DNA of 64,000 bases from Candidatus Electrothrix aestuarii (GTDB taxonomy: Bacteria; Desulfobacterota; Desulfobulbia; Desulfobulbales; Desulfobulbaceae): positions 5,046,700 to 5,110,699 of the forward strand of contig CP159373.1 of assembly GCA_032595685.2 (NCBI GenBank), in the 5' to 3' direction. The first letter of the stretch is position 1; every line of letters starts with the position of its first letter. The notes under the pieces were generated by a model. The model worked only from the letters and a program-made list of their open reading frames with translations. It ran no database searches and was not told where the DNA came from. The translations under genes were made by a program, and so were the position numbers. Positions 36,867 to 44,695 of the stretch are shown here, in pieces.

Positions 36867-37085
36867 ATGAAACCGGATATCCATCCCGAATATCATAAGA
36901 TCAAGGCGAAATGCGCTTGCGGTAATGAGGTTGAACTGGGCTCTGTTAACGAGAGCATAGAGGTTGAAATTTGTTCTGGCTGTCATCCTTTTTTCACTGG
37001 TAAGCAAAAGCTGGTTGATACCGCTGGTCGTATTGAAAAATTCAAGAAAAAATACGCCAAGCATCTCGCCCAGAAAAAGGCATAA
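36867..37085 (+). CDS. rpmE: 50S ribosomal protein L31
   Basis: A 72-residue L31 from ATG 36867 ([26 protein letters not shown]); the frame stays open 11 codons further up. It keeps the zinc-type cysteines CAC...CSGCH, so this is the C+ form. [25 protein letters not shown] is the family C-terminus. It lies between rho and prfA, the usual place. Confidence 0.95.
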   Translation: MKPDIHPEYHKIKAKCACGNEVELGSVNESIEVEICSGCHPFFTGKQKLVDTAGRIEKFKKKYAKHLAQKKA

Positions 37086-37216
37086 GCCAACCTTTTTTTT
37101 CACAAACCGCATGGCAGTTTTCTGTCATGTGGTTTTCTTTTTTTCTTGTATCGTTTCATACCTTCTTAGCACCTGCTCTTCTTTCATACGAAAGAAAGAT
37201 ACCTGCCAGATATCCC

Positions 37217-38287
37217 ATGTTTGAAAATCTTGTTGATATTCATGAAAAGCTTTCCGCACTGGAACGCCAGCTCTCTGACCCGGAATTGCTCCATAATCGG
37301 ACAAAATACCAGGAAACCGTCCGTGAGCACTCCAGGGTAGCCAAGTTAAGCGAGCTCTACTCTGCCTATACCAAGATTGAGCAGGATTTAGCAGACAACC
37401 GCGAGCTCATTCGCGATGCCGACAACGATCCTGAAATGGCGGAACTGGCAAAGGCAGAAATGGAAGAGCTGACAGCAGAAAAAGAAGAGCTGGAAAAAGC
37501 CATCCGCCTGATGCTTCTCCCACCGGATCCCAATGATGAGAAAAACATCTTTTTAGAGATCCGAGCCGGTACAGGTGGTGACGAAGCAGCTCTTTTTGTT
37601 GCAGATCTCTACCGGATGTTTGCCAGGTACGCGGAATCGCAGCGCTGGAAGATTGAAGTCATGAGCTCCAATCCCATCGGTATCGGCGGCTTTAAAGAAC
37701 TGATTGCCTTGATCTCCGGTGAACGTGTTTATTCCCGTCTCAAATATGAGTCAGGAGTACATCGGGTCCAGCGAGTCCCGGAAACCGAGACCCAGGGTCG
37801 TATCCACACCTCGGCTGTGACTGTGGCGATTATCCCGGAAGCAGAAGAGGTGGACCTTCAGATTGCCCCGAACGAACTGAAATTCGATGTCTATCGTTCT
37901 TCAGGACCGGGTGGTCAGTCCGTCAACACCACAGACTCTGCTGTGCGGATTACCCATCTGCCCACAGGCTTGGTGGTTACCTGCCAGGATGAAAAATCAC
38001 AGCATAAGAATAAGGCCAAGGCCCTCATGGTGTTGCGTGCCCGCCTGCTGGATAAAATGGAGCAGGAACGGCATGACAAAATAGCCCAGGATCGTAAGGG
38101 CCAGGTCGGTAGCGGAGATCGAAGCGAACGCATCAGAACCTATAACTTCCCCCAAGGCAGGGTTACAGATCACAGAATCAACCTGACCTGTTATAAGCTG
38201 GACCAAATCATGTCTGGTGCTCTGGATGAGATTATTCTCCCTATTATCACCCATTATCAAACCGAGGCTCTGAAAGAGCTGGATTGA
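37217..38287 (+). CDS. prfA: Peptide chain release factor 1
   Basis: A 356-residue class I release factor reading UAA and UAG. ATG 37217 begins [19 protein letters not shown]; the frame is open 30 codons upstream but that stretch is hydrophobic and unlike RF1. The codon-recognition tripeptide PET sits in [19 protein letters not shown] (PxT type, so RF1 rather than RF2). The GGQ loop is [24 protein letters not shown]. prmC, which methylates the GGQ glutamine, follows after a dispersed repeat. Confidence 0.96.
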   Translation: MFENLVDIHEKLSALERQLSDPELLHNRTKYQETVREHSRVAKLSELYSAYTKIEQDLADNRELIRDADNDPEMAELAKAEMEELTAEKEELEKAIRLMLLPPDPNDEKNIFLEIRAGTGGDEAALFVADLYRMFARYAESQRWKIEVMSSNPIGIGGFKELIALISGERVYSRLKYESGVHRVQRVPETETQGRIHTSAVTVAIIPEAEEVDLQIAPNELKFDVYRSSGPGGQSVNTTDSAVRITHLPTGLVVTCQDEKSQHKNKAKALMVLRARLLDKMEQERHDKIAQDRKGQVGSGDRSERIRTYNFPQGRVTDHRINLTCYKLDQIMSGALDEIILPIITHYQTEALKELD

Positions 38288-38341
38288 TGAGGACATGGAC
38301 GCGGTAACGTTGACCATGAGGGTGATCCAGAATCGTCCTGG

Positions 38342-38400
38342 AGGGGCGAACCTATGTGTTCGCCCTTTCATACCGGGCAGACACACAGGTCTGCCCCTAC
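38342..38400. repeat. Dispersed double-hairpin repeat, complete copy
   Basis: Two adjacent hairpins: GGGGCGAA...TTCGCCC and GGGCAGA...TCTGCCC, ending CCCCTAC. The same element lies at 57011-57071, a diverged copy at 60478-60557 and a half copy at 504-531. It lies between prfA and prmC. Confidence 0.8.
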
Positions 38401-38439
38401 ATTTTATCTCCTACCTGCCCATCATCACAGTTCAACACC

Positions 38440-39321
38440 ATGCCTGATCAGGCTGTAACCGTTCAGCAACTACTGACAGCTGCAACCTGTTCTCTCACCG
38501 AGGTTGGCCTTGAAGACAGCGCCCTGGAAGCAGAACTTCTCCTTCGCCATTGCCTTGGGGATATATCCCGCAGCAAGCTTTTTCTCCTGCATGACCAACC
38601 TGTTGAGCAGGAAACAGAACGCCGTTTCCAGGAACTCCTTCAGCGGCGTTGCCAGCGAGAGCCTTTGCAGTATATTATCGGCAACTGCGAATTCTGGTCT
38701 CTGGAGTTCCTTGTCAGCCCGGCAGTCCTGATTCCCCGCCCGGAAACCGAATTTCTCCTGGACCATAGCCTCAGTACCCTTCAGCAACATAGTGATAAAC
38801 GACCACAACGCATCCTGGACCTCTGCACAGGTAGCGGTGCTATTGCGGTTGTCCTGGCCAAGGAGTTCCCGCAAAGTGAAATCATTGCCAGCGATTTCTC
38901 TCAGGAAGCCCTGGGTATCGCCGGAAAGAATATCTCCTTTCACAACTTGGACGAACGTATCCACCTCCTTCGTGCCGACCTATTAACCGCCTTTACCTGC
39001 ACACCGAGCTTTGACCTCATTATCACCAATCCCCCGTATGTCAAAGCAGGTGATATAGCCGAGCTGGAACCGGAAGTACGGGATTGGGAACCGCACCTGG
39101 CCCTGTCCGGTGGCAATACCGGCCTGGACAGCATCGCCCGGATCTCCCGGGACGCCCTCCCCCTCTTGCAACCCGGTGGCTGGCTCTTCATGGAGATCGG
39201 CTCGGATATTGGTCAGGAGACGGAGCAGGTCTTTCTGGAGGCGGGTGGTTATGATCAGGTCAAGGTGGTGGATGATTGGGCCGGACGGCCCAGGGTGTTG
39301 CAGGCACGGCGGCGGAACTGA
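38440..39321 (+). CDS. prmC: Release factor glutamine N5-methyltransferase
   Basis: A 293-residue SAM-dependent methyltransferase that modifies the GGQ glutamine of RF1/RF2. ATG 38440 begins PDQAVTVQQLLTAATCSLTEVGLEDSALEAELLLRHCLG; the frame extends 28 codons upstream through the dispersed repeat, so this start is preferred. Motif I ILDLCTGSGAIAVVLAKEFP and the catalytic NPPY in LIITNPPYVKAGDIAELEPEVRDWEPHLALSGG are clear. Its last ~90 bp are duplicated at 40110-40203. Confidence 0.95.
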   Translation: MPDQAVTVQQLLTAATCSLTEVGLEDSALEAELLLRHCLGDISRSKLFLLHDQPVEQETERRFQELLQRRCQREPLQYIIGNCEFWSLEFLVSPAVLIPRPETEFLLDHSLSTLQQHSDKRPQRILDLCTGSGAIAVVLAKEFPQSEIIASDFSQEALGIAGKNISFHNLDERIHLLRADLLTAFTCTPSFDLIITNPPYVKAGDIAELEPEVRDWEPHLALSGGNTGLDSIARISRDALPLLQPGGWLFMEIGSDIGQETEQVFLEAGGYDQVKVVDDWAGRPRVLQARRRN

Positions 39322-39412
39322 AAACAAGAGAAAACATACGCTTCACGCCCCTATCCTCCCTTTCACAGGCAATTCTTTGTTAATTAACTTGGCTGCAATC
39401 CCCTTGACTTAA

Positions 39413-39439
39413 TGTACGTGATAGCGTACACCTTATACT
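39413..39439 (+). promoter_or_regulatory. Promoter and operator of the YefM/YoeB module
   Basis: A perfect palindrome, TGTACG-TGATAG-CGTACA (39413-39430), directly abuts a TATACT -10 box (39434-39439), 30 bp before the antitoxin start. YefM-YoeB operators in E. coli are TGTACA-type palindromes over the promoter, so autorepression by the complex is expected. Confidence 0.7.
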
Positions 39440-39470
39440 ATAACCACAATAAATAGTCACGAGGTGAACC

Positions 39471-39713
39471 ATGCCTACATTAACAGCTACGCAAGCACGT
39501 GCAAAACTGTATCGCCTGATAGATGACACAGCTGCTTCACATCAGCCAGTGACAATTACCGGAAAAAGAGGTAATGCCGTGCTGATTGCTGAAGAAGACT
39601 GGATGGCCATCCAGGAAACACTTCACCTGATGTCGATTCCAGGCATGAGAAAATCAATACAAGAAGGCTTGGAGACTCCTATCGATGAATGTGAAGAAGA
39701 CCTTCAATGGTGA
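39471..39713 (+). CDS. yefM: Phd/YefM-family antitoxin
   Basis: An 80-residue antitoxin with the DNA-binding N-terminus (LTATQARAKLYRLIDDTAASHQPVTITGKRGNAVLIAEEDWMAIQETLHLMSIPGM) typical of YefM, and an acidic C-terminal toxin-binding tail (EGLETPIDECEEDLQW). ATG follows GAGGTGAACC. It overlaps the toxin start by 7 bp. Confidence 0.93.
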   Translation: MPTLTATQARAKLYRLIDDTAASHQPVTITGKRGNAVLIAEEDWMAIQETLHLMSIPGMRKSIQEGLETPIDECEEDLQW

Positions 39714-39973
39714 TGTGGAAACTTGTCTATACAAAGCAGGCGCAGAAAGATGCCAAAAAGCTTTCCGCTTCCGGGTTACGCAAAAAAGCTGAGAAGCTGT
39801 TGAATATTCTCCAAGTCAACCCTTATCAGAATCCTCCTCCATTTGAAAAACTCGTAGGTGATTTATCCGGCGCATATTCCCGGCGAATCAATATCCAGCA
39901 CCGGATAGTCTATCAAATTATCGATCATGAGAAAATAGTCAAGGTGATCCGGCTATGGACTCACTATGAATAA
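39707..39973 (+). CDS. yoeB: Txe/YoeB-family mRNA interferase toxin
   Basis: An 88-residue RelE-fold ribosome-dependent RNase. WKLVYTKQAQKDAKKLSASGLRKKAEKLLNIL, the FEKLVGDLSGAYSRRINIQHRIVYQI core with catalytic Glu and Arg positions, and the C-terminal RLWTHYE with catalytic His-Tyr are those of YoeB. A second ATG at 39713 is possible. The module lies between prmC and a duplicated prmC tail. Confidence 0.93.
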   Translation: MVMWKLVYTKQAQKDAKKLSASGLRKKAEKLLNILQVNPYQNPPPFEKLVGDLSGAYSRRINIQHRIVYQIIDHEKIVKVIRLWTHYE

Positions 39974-40109
39974 CAGCTGTATCCGATCCGCAGATACTTC
40001 TGACTCTTCCAGCTCAGCCCTCAATCTTCCGTATATCCAATAAGCTGCCAGAATGGCGATGAGGTAAGTATACCAAAAAGATCAGAGTCACTTTCCTGAC
40101 ATTTCAGAG

Positions 40110-40203
40110 AGAAAGAAGTCTTTCTGGAGGCGGGAGGTTATTATCAGGTCAGGGTGGTGGATGATTGGGCCAGAGGACGGCCCAGGGTGTTGCAGGTGCG
40201 ACG
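40110..40203 (+). pseudogene. Duplicated 3' end of prmC
   Basis: About 90 bp closely matching the end of prmC (39225-39312): GTCTTTCTGGAGGCGGG, GGTGGTGGATGATTGGGCC and GGCCCAGGGTGTTGCAGG occur in the same order, with a small insertion (AGAGGA) and point changes. It lies 140 bp after the toxin gene. It reads as the displaced original gene end left after integration of the YefM/YoeB segment. Confidence 0.75.
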
Positions 40204-40408
40204 TATTTATATATAATAAAATTAAATATTTAATTTCCAAAACAAACGGTATATTCTATTAAATTGCTCCTCAAAAAAAACTCTAACCCTGAATTCGTAT
40301 AATAAGTGCTCAACCTCCCTAGGTACCTGATACAAATAACATCTTTGAGTAAAGCAAAAATCAGATGTATTCTGAAAATAGGTACCAAGCTATTTCAGGA
40401 GGTCGCAA

Positions 40409-40528
40409 ATGAGCTACAAATACCTGAGTTTTGCCGAAAGATACTTTATCGCAATTGGGCTAAAAAACAAGATGCCGCATAATCATATTGCAAACATCCG
40501 ACACATATGTCACCATTTCCCATTTTAG
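40409..40528 (+). pseudogene. IS30-family transposase, N-terminal remnant
   Basis: Thirty-nine codons from an ATG with a good GGAGGT site. YKYLSFAERYFIAIGLKNKMPHNHIANI resembles the N-terminal helix-turn-helix of IS30 transposases, then the frame ends. AGGTACC motifs at about 40319 and 40380 may be remains of the element end. The catalytic part is gone. Confidence 0.55.
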
Positions 40529-40589
40529 ACATTGCAGGAACTATAATCATGCTGTAGTGTGTTATGAAAAATAATTTAGCGAGGAAGTT

Positions 40590-41726
40590 ATGCTTTTAAA
40601 ATATGGTGCAGAAAATTTTTGCTGTTTTAAGGAGGGGGTTGAGGTTTCGTTTGAACTTTCTTCCAATTGTCCGGCTAAAATATCAAAGAATAAAAATGTT
40701 TCTAATTTATTATGCGTCAAGGGTGCGAATGGGTCAGGAAAAACGAACCTGCTGAAAATAATATCTTTCCTCGGAAATTTTTGTACAAATTCTTTCAACG
40801 AAAAACCTGAAGAATCAATTTCAGCGTATTCATATTTTGATAACGATCAGCCAATAAAATTTTATTGCGATTTCAAGATAAAAGAAACAGAATATTATTA
40901 TGACATCACCCTCAACAAAGACCATATAATCTCAGAATCAATCTCAAGAAAAATAAAACAAACTGTTTCTCTTTTTGAGAGAGATGGAAACAAGCTAACA
41001 AAAAGTATCAAACAATTTTCTGAATTACACAAAATAAAACTCAGATCAAATGCCTCTATCATTAGTACCGCAAATCAATATGATTTTGAAGCGATCAAAC
41101 CTATATATAGATTTTTCTCTAGTATACTTGCTAATGTAGGCCCGTTAGGAAGATTGGAAAATCAGCACAATGATTCTGTTTCCAGATTCTACCATCATAA
41201 TGCAGCAGCGCTTAAATTTTCAATAGATCTAATAAAAAAATCTGATGTCGGAATCAATAATATCGCGATTCATACTCGTAAAGATGAAAAAGAAAACAAA
41301 ATATTTTTCCCAATTTTTGAGCACGACACAGACGCTCATGCCAATAAGTTAACTTTTTATGACCAATCAAGTGGAACTAAGGAATTATATAACATCTTAC
41401 CATATTACAGAATGATTCTAGACACTGGTGGCGTCCTAGTTCTAGACGAGTTTGATATTAATTTACATCCTCATATTCTTCCTCTGCTCATTCAATTATT
41501 CGATGATGAAAAAACTAATCCTTATAATGCGCAAATGATCTTTTCTACTCATCATGATAGCATTCTTGACTATATGGGAAAATATCGAACTATTGTTGTA
41601 AACAAAGAAAAAAGCGGAAGTTATTCTTTTCGACTTGACGAAATATCTGGAGATGTGCTCAGGAATGACAGATCAATTCGTCCAGTATACAATGCTGGAA
41701 AAATAACTGGAGTCCCCCGGTTATGA
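40590..41726 (+). CDS. AAA/ABC-type ATPase of a two-gene putative defence operon
   Basis: A 378-residue SMC/OLD-like ATPase: opening YGAENFCCFKEGVEVSFEL, Walker A CVKGANGSGKTNLLK (about 43-57), signature-like YDQSSGTKELYNILPYYRMILDTGGVLVLDEFDINLHPHIL containing Walker B, and switch His in STHHDSILDY. This is the AAA_15/AAA_21 layout used by many anti-phage ATPases (for example PARIS AriA and RloA types). Base composition is far more AT-rich than the housekeeping block. The gene is flanked by an IS30 scrap and a dead transposase, pointing to horizontal arrival. The 4-bp overlap with the next gene indicates a functional pair. A defence role is inferred. Confidence 0.75.
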   Translation: MLLKYGAENFCCFKEGVEVSFELSSNCPAKISKNKNVSNLLCVKGANGSGKTNLLKIISFLGNFCTNSFNEKPEESISAYSYFDNDQPIKFYCDFKIKETEYYYDITLNKDHIISESISRKIKQTVSLFERDGNKLTKSIKQFSELHKIKLRSNASIISTANQYDFEAIKPIYRFFSSILANVGPLGRLENQHNDSVSRFYHHNAAALKFSIDLIKKSDVGINNIAIHTRKDEKENKIFFPIFEHDTDAHANKLTFYDQSSGTKELYNILPYYRMILDTGGVLVLDEFDINLHPHILPLLIQLFDDEKTNPYNAQMIFSTHHDSILDYMGKYRTIVVNKEKSGSYSFRLDEISGDVLRNDRSIRPVYNAGKITGVPRL

Positions 41727-42274
41727 CAGCAAAAAAACGCCAGCGTTTTAAGAATCATCTTCGAGACAACAAGCTACAGGATCTTGCCAAGTTATTTGGA
41801 CTTCAGGATGCAGCATGTAATTTAACAGAAAGGTGCTCATTTAATTTTTCATATTATGATTGTTATCAAGATGCCGGTGTAGATTTTTACAGTTTATCAG
41901 AAAGCCAGCAAAAAAACTTGGTTCAATCACTTGTTAATTATAGTAAAAATTCTTTATCGTACTGGGAAAGCCAAGGAGATGTGTTTATAGTTTATGGTAA
42001 TTTCCCGCCAAAAAATAAAACTGATTTTTTTCACCCTAAGCATGTTCCGCACGATGTATGTTGGTGTAGATTCCGCCTTGCTGGAGAATTTCGCTTGGTG
42101 GGGTTTACTGTCCCAGGAACTTTAAACGAGCAGCGACATGGCAAAACCCAAAAACTATATAGAGCATCCTCAAAAAGCCAACCTCTCATACAGGCAATAC
42201 TGCAGGACTTGCCTTGGCATTTGCTCAAAGAACGCAAAAAATCGAGCGCTAATATGATTCAGCTGGCTGCGTAA
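41723..42274 (+). CDS. Unrecognised partner of the AAA ATPase
   Basis: A 183-residue protein I do not recognise. It starts with a basic helix (TAKKRQRFKNHLRDNKLQDLAKLFGL). It contains a mid-region WESQGDVFIVYGNFPPKNKTDFFHPKHVPHDVCWCRFRLAGEFRLVGFTVPG with conserved-looking His, Cys, Trp and Arg, and ends in a basic tail. It is not RloB- or TOPRIM-like (no DxD/ExxD pattern). The ATG overlaps the ATPase stop (ATGA), so the proteins are probably made together. By position it could be the effector or nuclease of the pair; this is unproven. Confidence 0.6.
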   Translation: MTAKKRQRFKNHLRDNKLQDLAKLFGLQDAACNLTERCSFNFSYYDCYQDAGVDFYSLSESQQKNLVQSLVNYSKNSLSYWESQGDVFIVYGNFPPKNKTDFFHPKHVPHDVCWCRFRLAGEFRLVGFTVPGTLNEQRHGKTQKLYRASSKSQPLIQAILQDLPWHLLKERKKSSANMIQLAA

Positions 42275-42289
42275 AAGTAAAAACCGTGA

Positions 42290-43718
42290 AAGATATAAAT
42301 TTTCAAGCTGTTCCTGCAACTTCCTGAGCAGAACCATCAGATTCATGACCAGGAAAATACAGTTAATCCATGCTTCAGAGGTTCTCTGAAGTTTTGCCCG
42401 GATGTAGTTGAGTCGGTAGCCGTTTTTTCCTTGGCCAAATTTCCCTCAATGGGGATCCGTTCTCGACTATCCCGAATCCGTTGTGCTTTCAGTTCCCGAA
42501 GACGTTCTTTGTTTTCTTCTGTCTCTTTCGGGGACCTGCCCATTCGTTTACCACCAAATCGAATGCCTTTCTCTTTGAGATATTTACGATTTTCTCTTGT
42601 TCCGTAAATTTGATCAGCAAGCACTGCAGCAGGATAGTAGCCATTTCGGCGTTTGTAGTTTTCCACCTGCGCCTGCAAATCCGTGCCTTCGTTGAAGGCA
42701 TCCCAACCAATATGATCGACAAAAGCCAAACCATCGACCATGCTCACGCTGAGTTTGGCACCGAACTCCACATTTTTACCTGCTTTCCCACGAACTATTG
42801 GTCGTACATGAGGTTGGGCAATGGAAACAATTCGGTCATCGCAGCGTCGTTTTCGTTTTTTGTACATCTCATCCTGCTGGCGATACACATGCTGAATGAT
42901 CCAATACTGTCGTTGTTGCTGATGGGGAAGTGGAAAAGGTGCCGATCCAACATTATCAAGCAACTCATCAATATATCGTAAATTTCTTCGGACGTACTGT
43001 AATTGCTGCCGAAGTCCGCGCCGCAGATTTTTTTGCCTGGTTTCTTTTTTTTAGCCAGATTCAGGTAGTTTTTGCGAGCAACTCTCCGATATGTCCTGGG
43101 CTTTTTGGGGTAGCCACTCTGTTTGTACAGATCATCAATCAGCTGCTCGGAAATCTCACGAGCTTCGTTGAGTAAACTCAGATCAGTCGGGTAACGAATC
43201 GCTTGCTCAGCAACCGTTGCATCGACAAGCATTTTCCCCTTATTTTCAACGGGCTCTTCCTCACCCTTATCCTCTTTTTCATCTTCATTTGTCGTACTTT
43301 TCTTTGAGAGAGCAAGTTTTTCCAAAATCACTTCTTCAAACGCAGAAAAGACATCCTTTCCCATCCGTTTTCGAATCTCAACAAACAGGCTCGGAGCTAG
43401 AGGTTGCTTGTCTTGAAAAGAAGAAAACCCAACAAAATACTGAAGATAGGGGTTCTCCTGAATCTGGAGTACGGTTTCTTCGTCACTGAGCGTCAGCTTA
43501 TGTTTAATGATTAACGCGCCGATCACCAATCTGGCATTTTTGGCAGGTCGCCCCTGACGCGGGTCCAATGTTCGGTAATATCTGATGGCGAACTCATCCC
43601 ACGGAATAACTTTATGCCATTTGATCCATCTGTTGTCAGGGTTCAGTTTGCCTCCAAAGGGAAGGCTGAATCCTTCAAGTGTAAGCTGTCTGTCACTGGT
43701 GTACCTGATCATGTGCAT
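42290..43718 (-). pseudogene. IS5/IS1182-like transposase with two frame disruptions
   Basis: The N-terminal frame (43718 to about 43030; IRYTSDRQLTLEGFSLPFGGKLNPDNRWIKWHKVIPWDEFAIRYYRTLDPRQGRPAKNARLVIGALIIKHKLTLSDEETVLQIQENPYLQYFVGF) continues in the -1 frame after a run of seven A (43034-43028, minus strand). The second frame reads RRGLRQQLQYVRRNLRYIDELLDNVG and onward through the DDE core. A second shift near 42447 (GAGGGAAATTTGG) leads into NYIRAKLQRTSEAWINCIF. The first shift could be programmed slippage, but the second argues for decay. Terminal repeats were not found by eye. Confidence 0.75.
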
Positions 43719-44135
43719 GCCTTATGAGGGGGTGAACGTCAAAAGTATGCATATTTTACAATATTTTTATAACTTTTTCATTTAAAATCAGCGCGCTGAG
43801 AGTTTTTAAGGACAATCTATATAGTTCCAATACGTTTTATGTGGTTTTTCTAGACCCACAACATAATTTTTGGAAATCCTCTAAAAAACATACATAGTTG
43901 CCCTTTTTTCAATATGTTGGGTTAAATTGCCATCTGCAAAGAATCTCAATCATCAATTTCACGTACTGTTTGAGGTTACCGTACTTCTTTTATCTCACTC
44001 CCTTCAGCCCAGTGCTTCCGGCATGAGCTACCTTCAACCCAAAAGACTCAAATCATCATCACAATCCCGTCAAGCATCCCAAACAGACTCCCGGAGCGGG
44101 AGCACAAGGCTCCTTTTCACCCAAAAAGTAGTTCG
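43719..44135. other. Gene-free stretch after the dead transposase
   Basis: About 420 bp of AT-rich sequence. The small frames are chance. It probably includes the outer end of the IS element, but I see no clear terminal repeat. Confidence 0.4.
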
Positions 44136-44591
44136 CTACTTCCCACTCTCCTCCTCAGCCTTCTTCACCTTCTCATTCAGGGCATTATAAGCACCCATGA
44201 ACCCACCCTTCACGTCATCCCAGGCCTCGCCAGAATTCCCCTGCATTTTCTCCAACATCACGCTTAATTCTGCCCGCTGCTTGGCTAAAGATTCTTTTGA
44301 CACCTCGTATTTCTCCTTTGAGGAATCCTGGAGTTTATCCCATTTTTCCTTCATGCGACCTTCCCAGCCTTCCATATTGCCATCAAGCTTTTCAAGCAAT
44401 TCCTTGCTCTTCTTTACCGCCTGATCTTTCTGCTCAACCGTGTAATCCTTGATAGCAACAGCAGTCTCTTTGATCTCCTTTTTCGTCTCTTCACCATTTG
44501 CTGCCAGCACTCCGTTTGCACTAACCAGCAGCAATACCGCAGCCAAGAAAAGCGACATTCTTCCTTTCAGAACCCCATCCAGCACCTTCAT
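44136..44591 (-). CDS. Exported helical protein, sll1863-type stress response family
   Basis: 151 residues from ATG 44591, which follows GGAGGAAAAG (the frame is open further up but without such a site). It has a signal peptide (MSLFLAAVLLLVSANGVLAA) and then an almost entirely alpha-helical, Lys/Glu-rich domain with heptad-like spacing (EKLDGNMEGWEGRMKEKWDKLQDSSKEKYEVSKESLAKQRAELSVMLEKM). The tail GEAWDDVKGGFMGAYNALNEKVKKAEEE is typical of this family. Periplasmic location expected. Role unknown beyond the family association with stress. Confidence 0.65.
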   Translation of the reverse strand: MKVLDGVLKGRMSLFLAAVLLLVSANGVLAANGEETKKEIKETAVAIKDYTVEQKDQAVKKSKELLEKLDGNMEGWEGRMKEKWDKLQDSSKEKYEVSKESLAKQRAELSVMLEKMQGNSGEAWDDVKGGFMGAYNALNEKVKKAEEESGK

Positions 44592-44695
44592 CTTTTCCTC
44601 CTTGCATAAGAAACAGTTACGGAATATTAAAAAACAGCATACGCTCTTCCGCTTACATCGTGAGCATCTCATCTGATTTCTCCAGGATAATGCCG

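Noticed and set aside
42131..42340. Inverted terminal repeats of the IS5-like element near the end of the 183-residue gene.
   Set aside because: I compared both flanks by eye and found no convincing match, so the element borders are left undefined.
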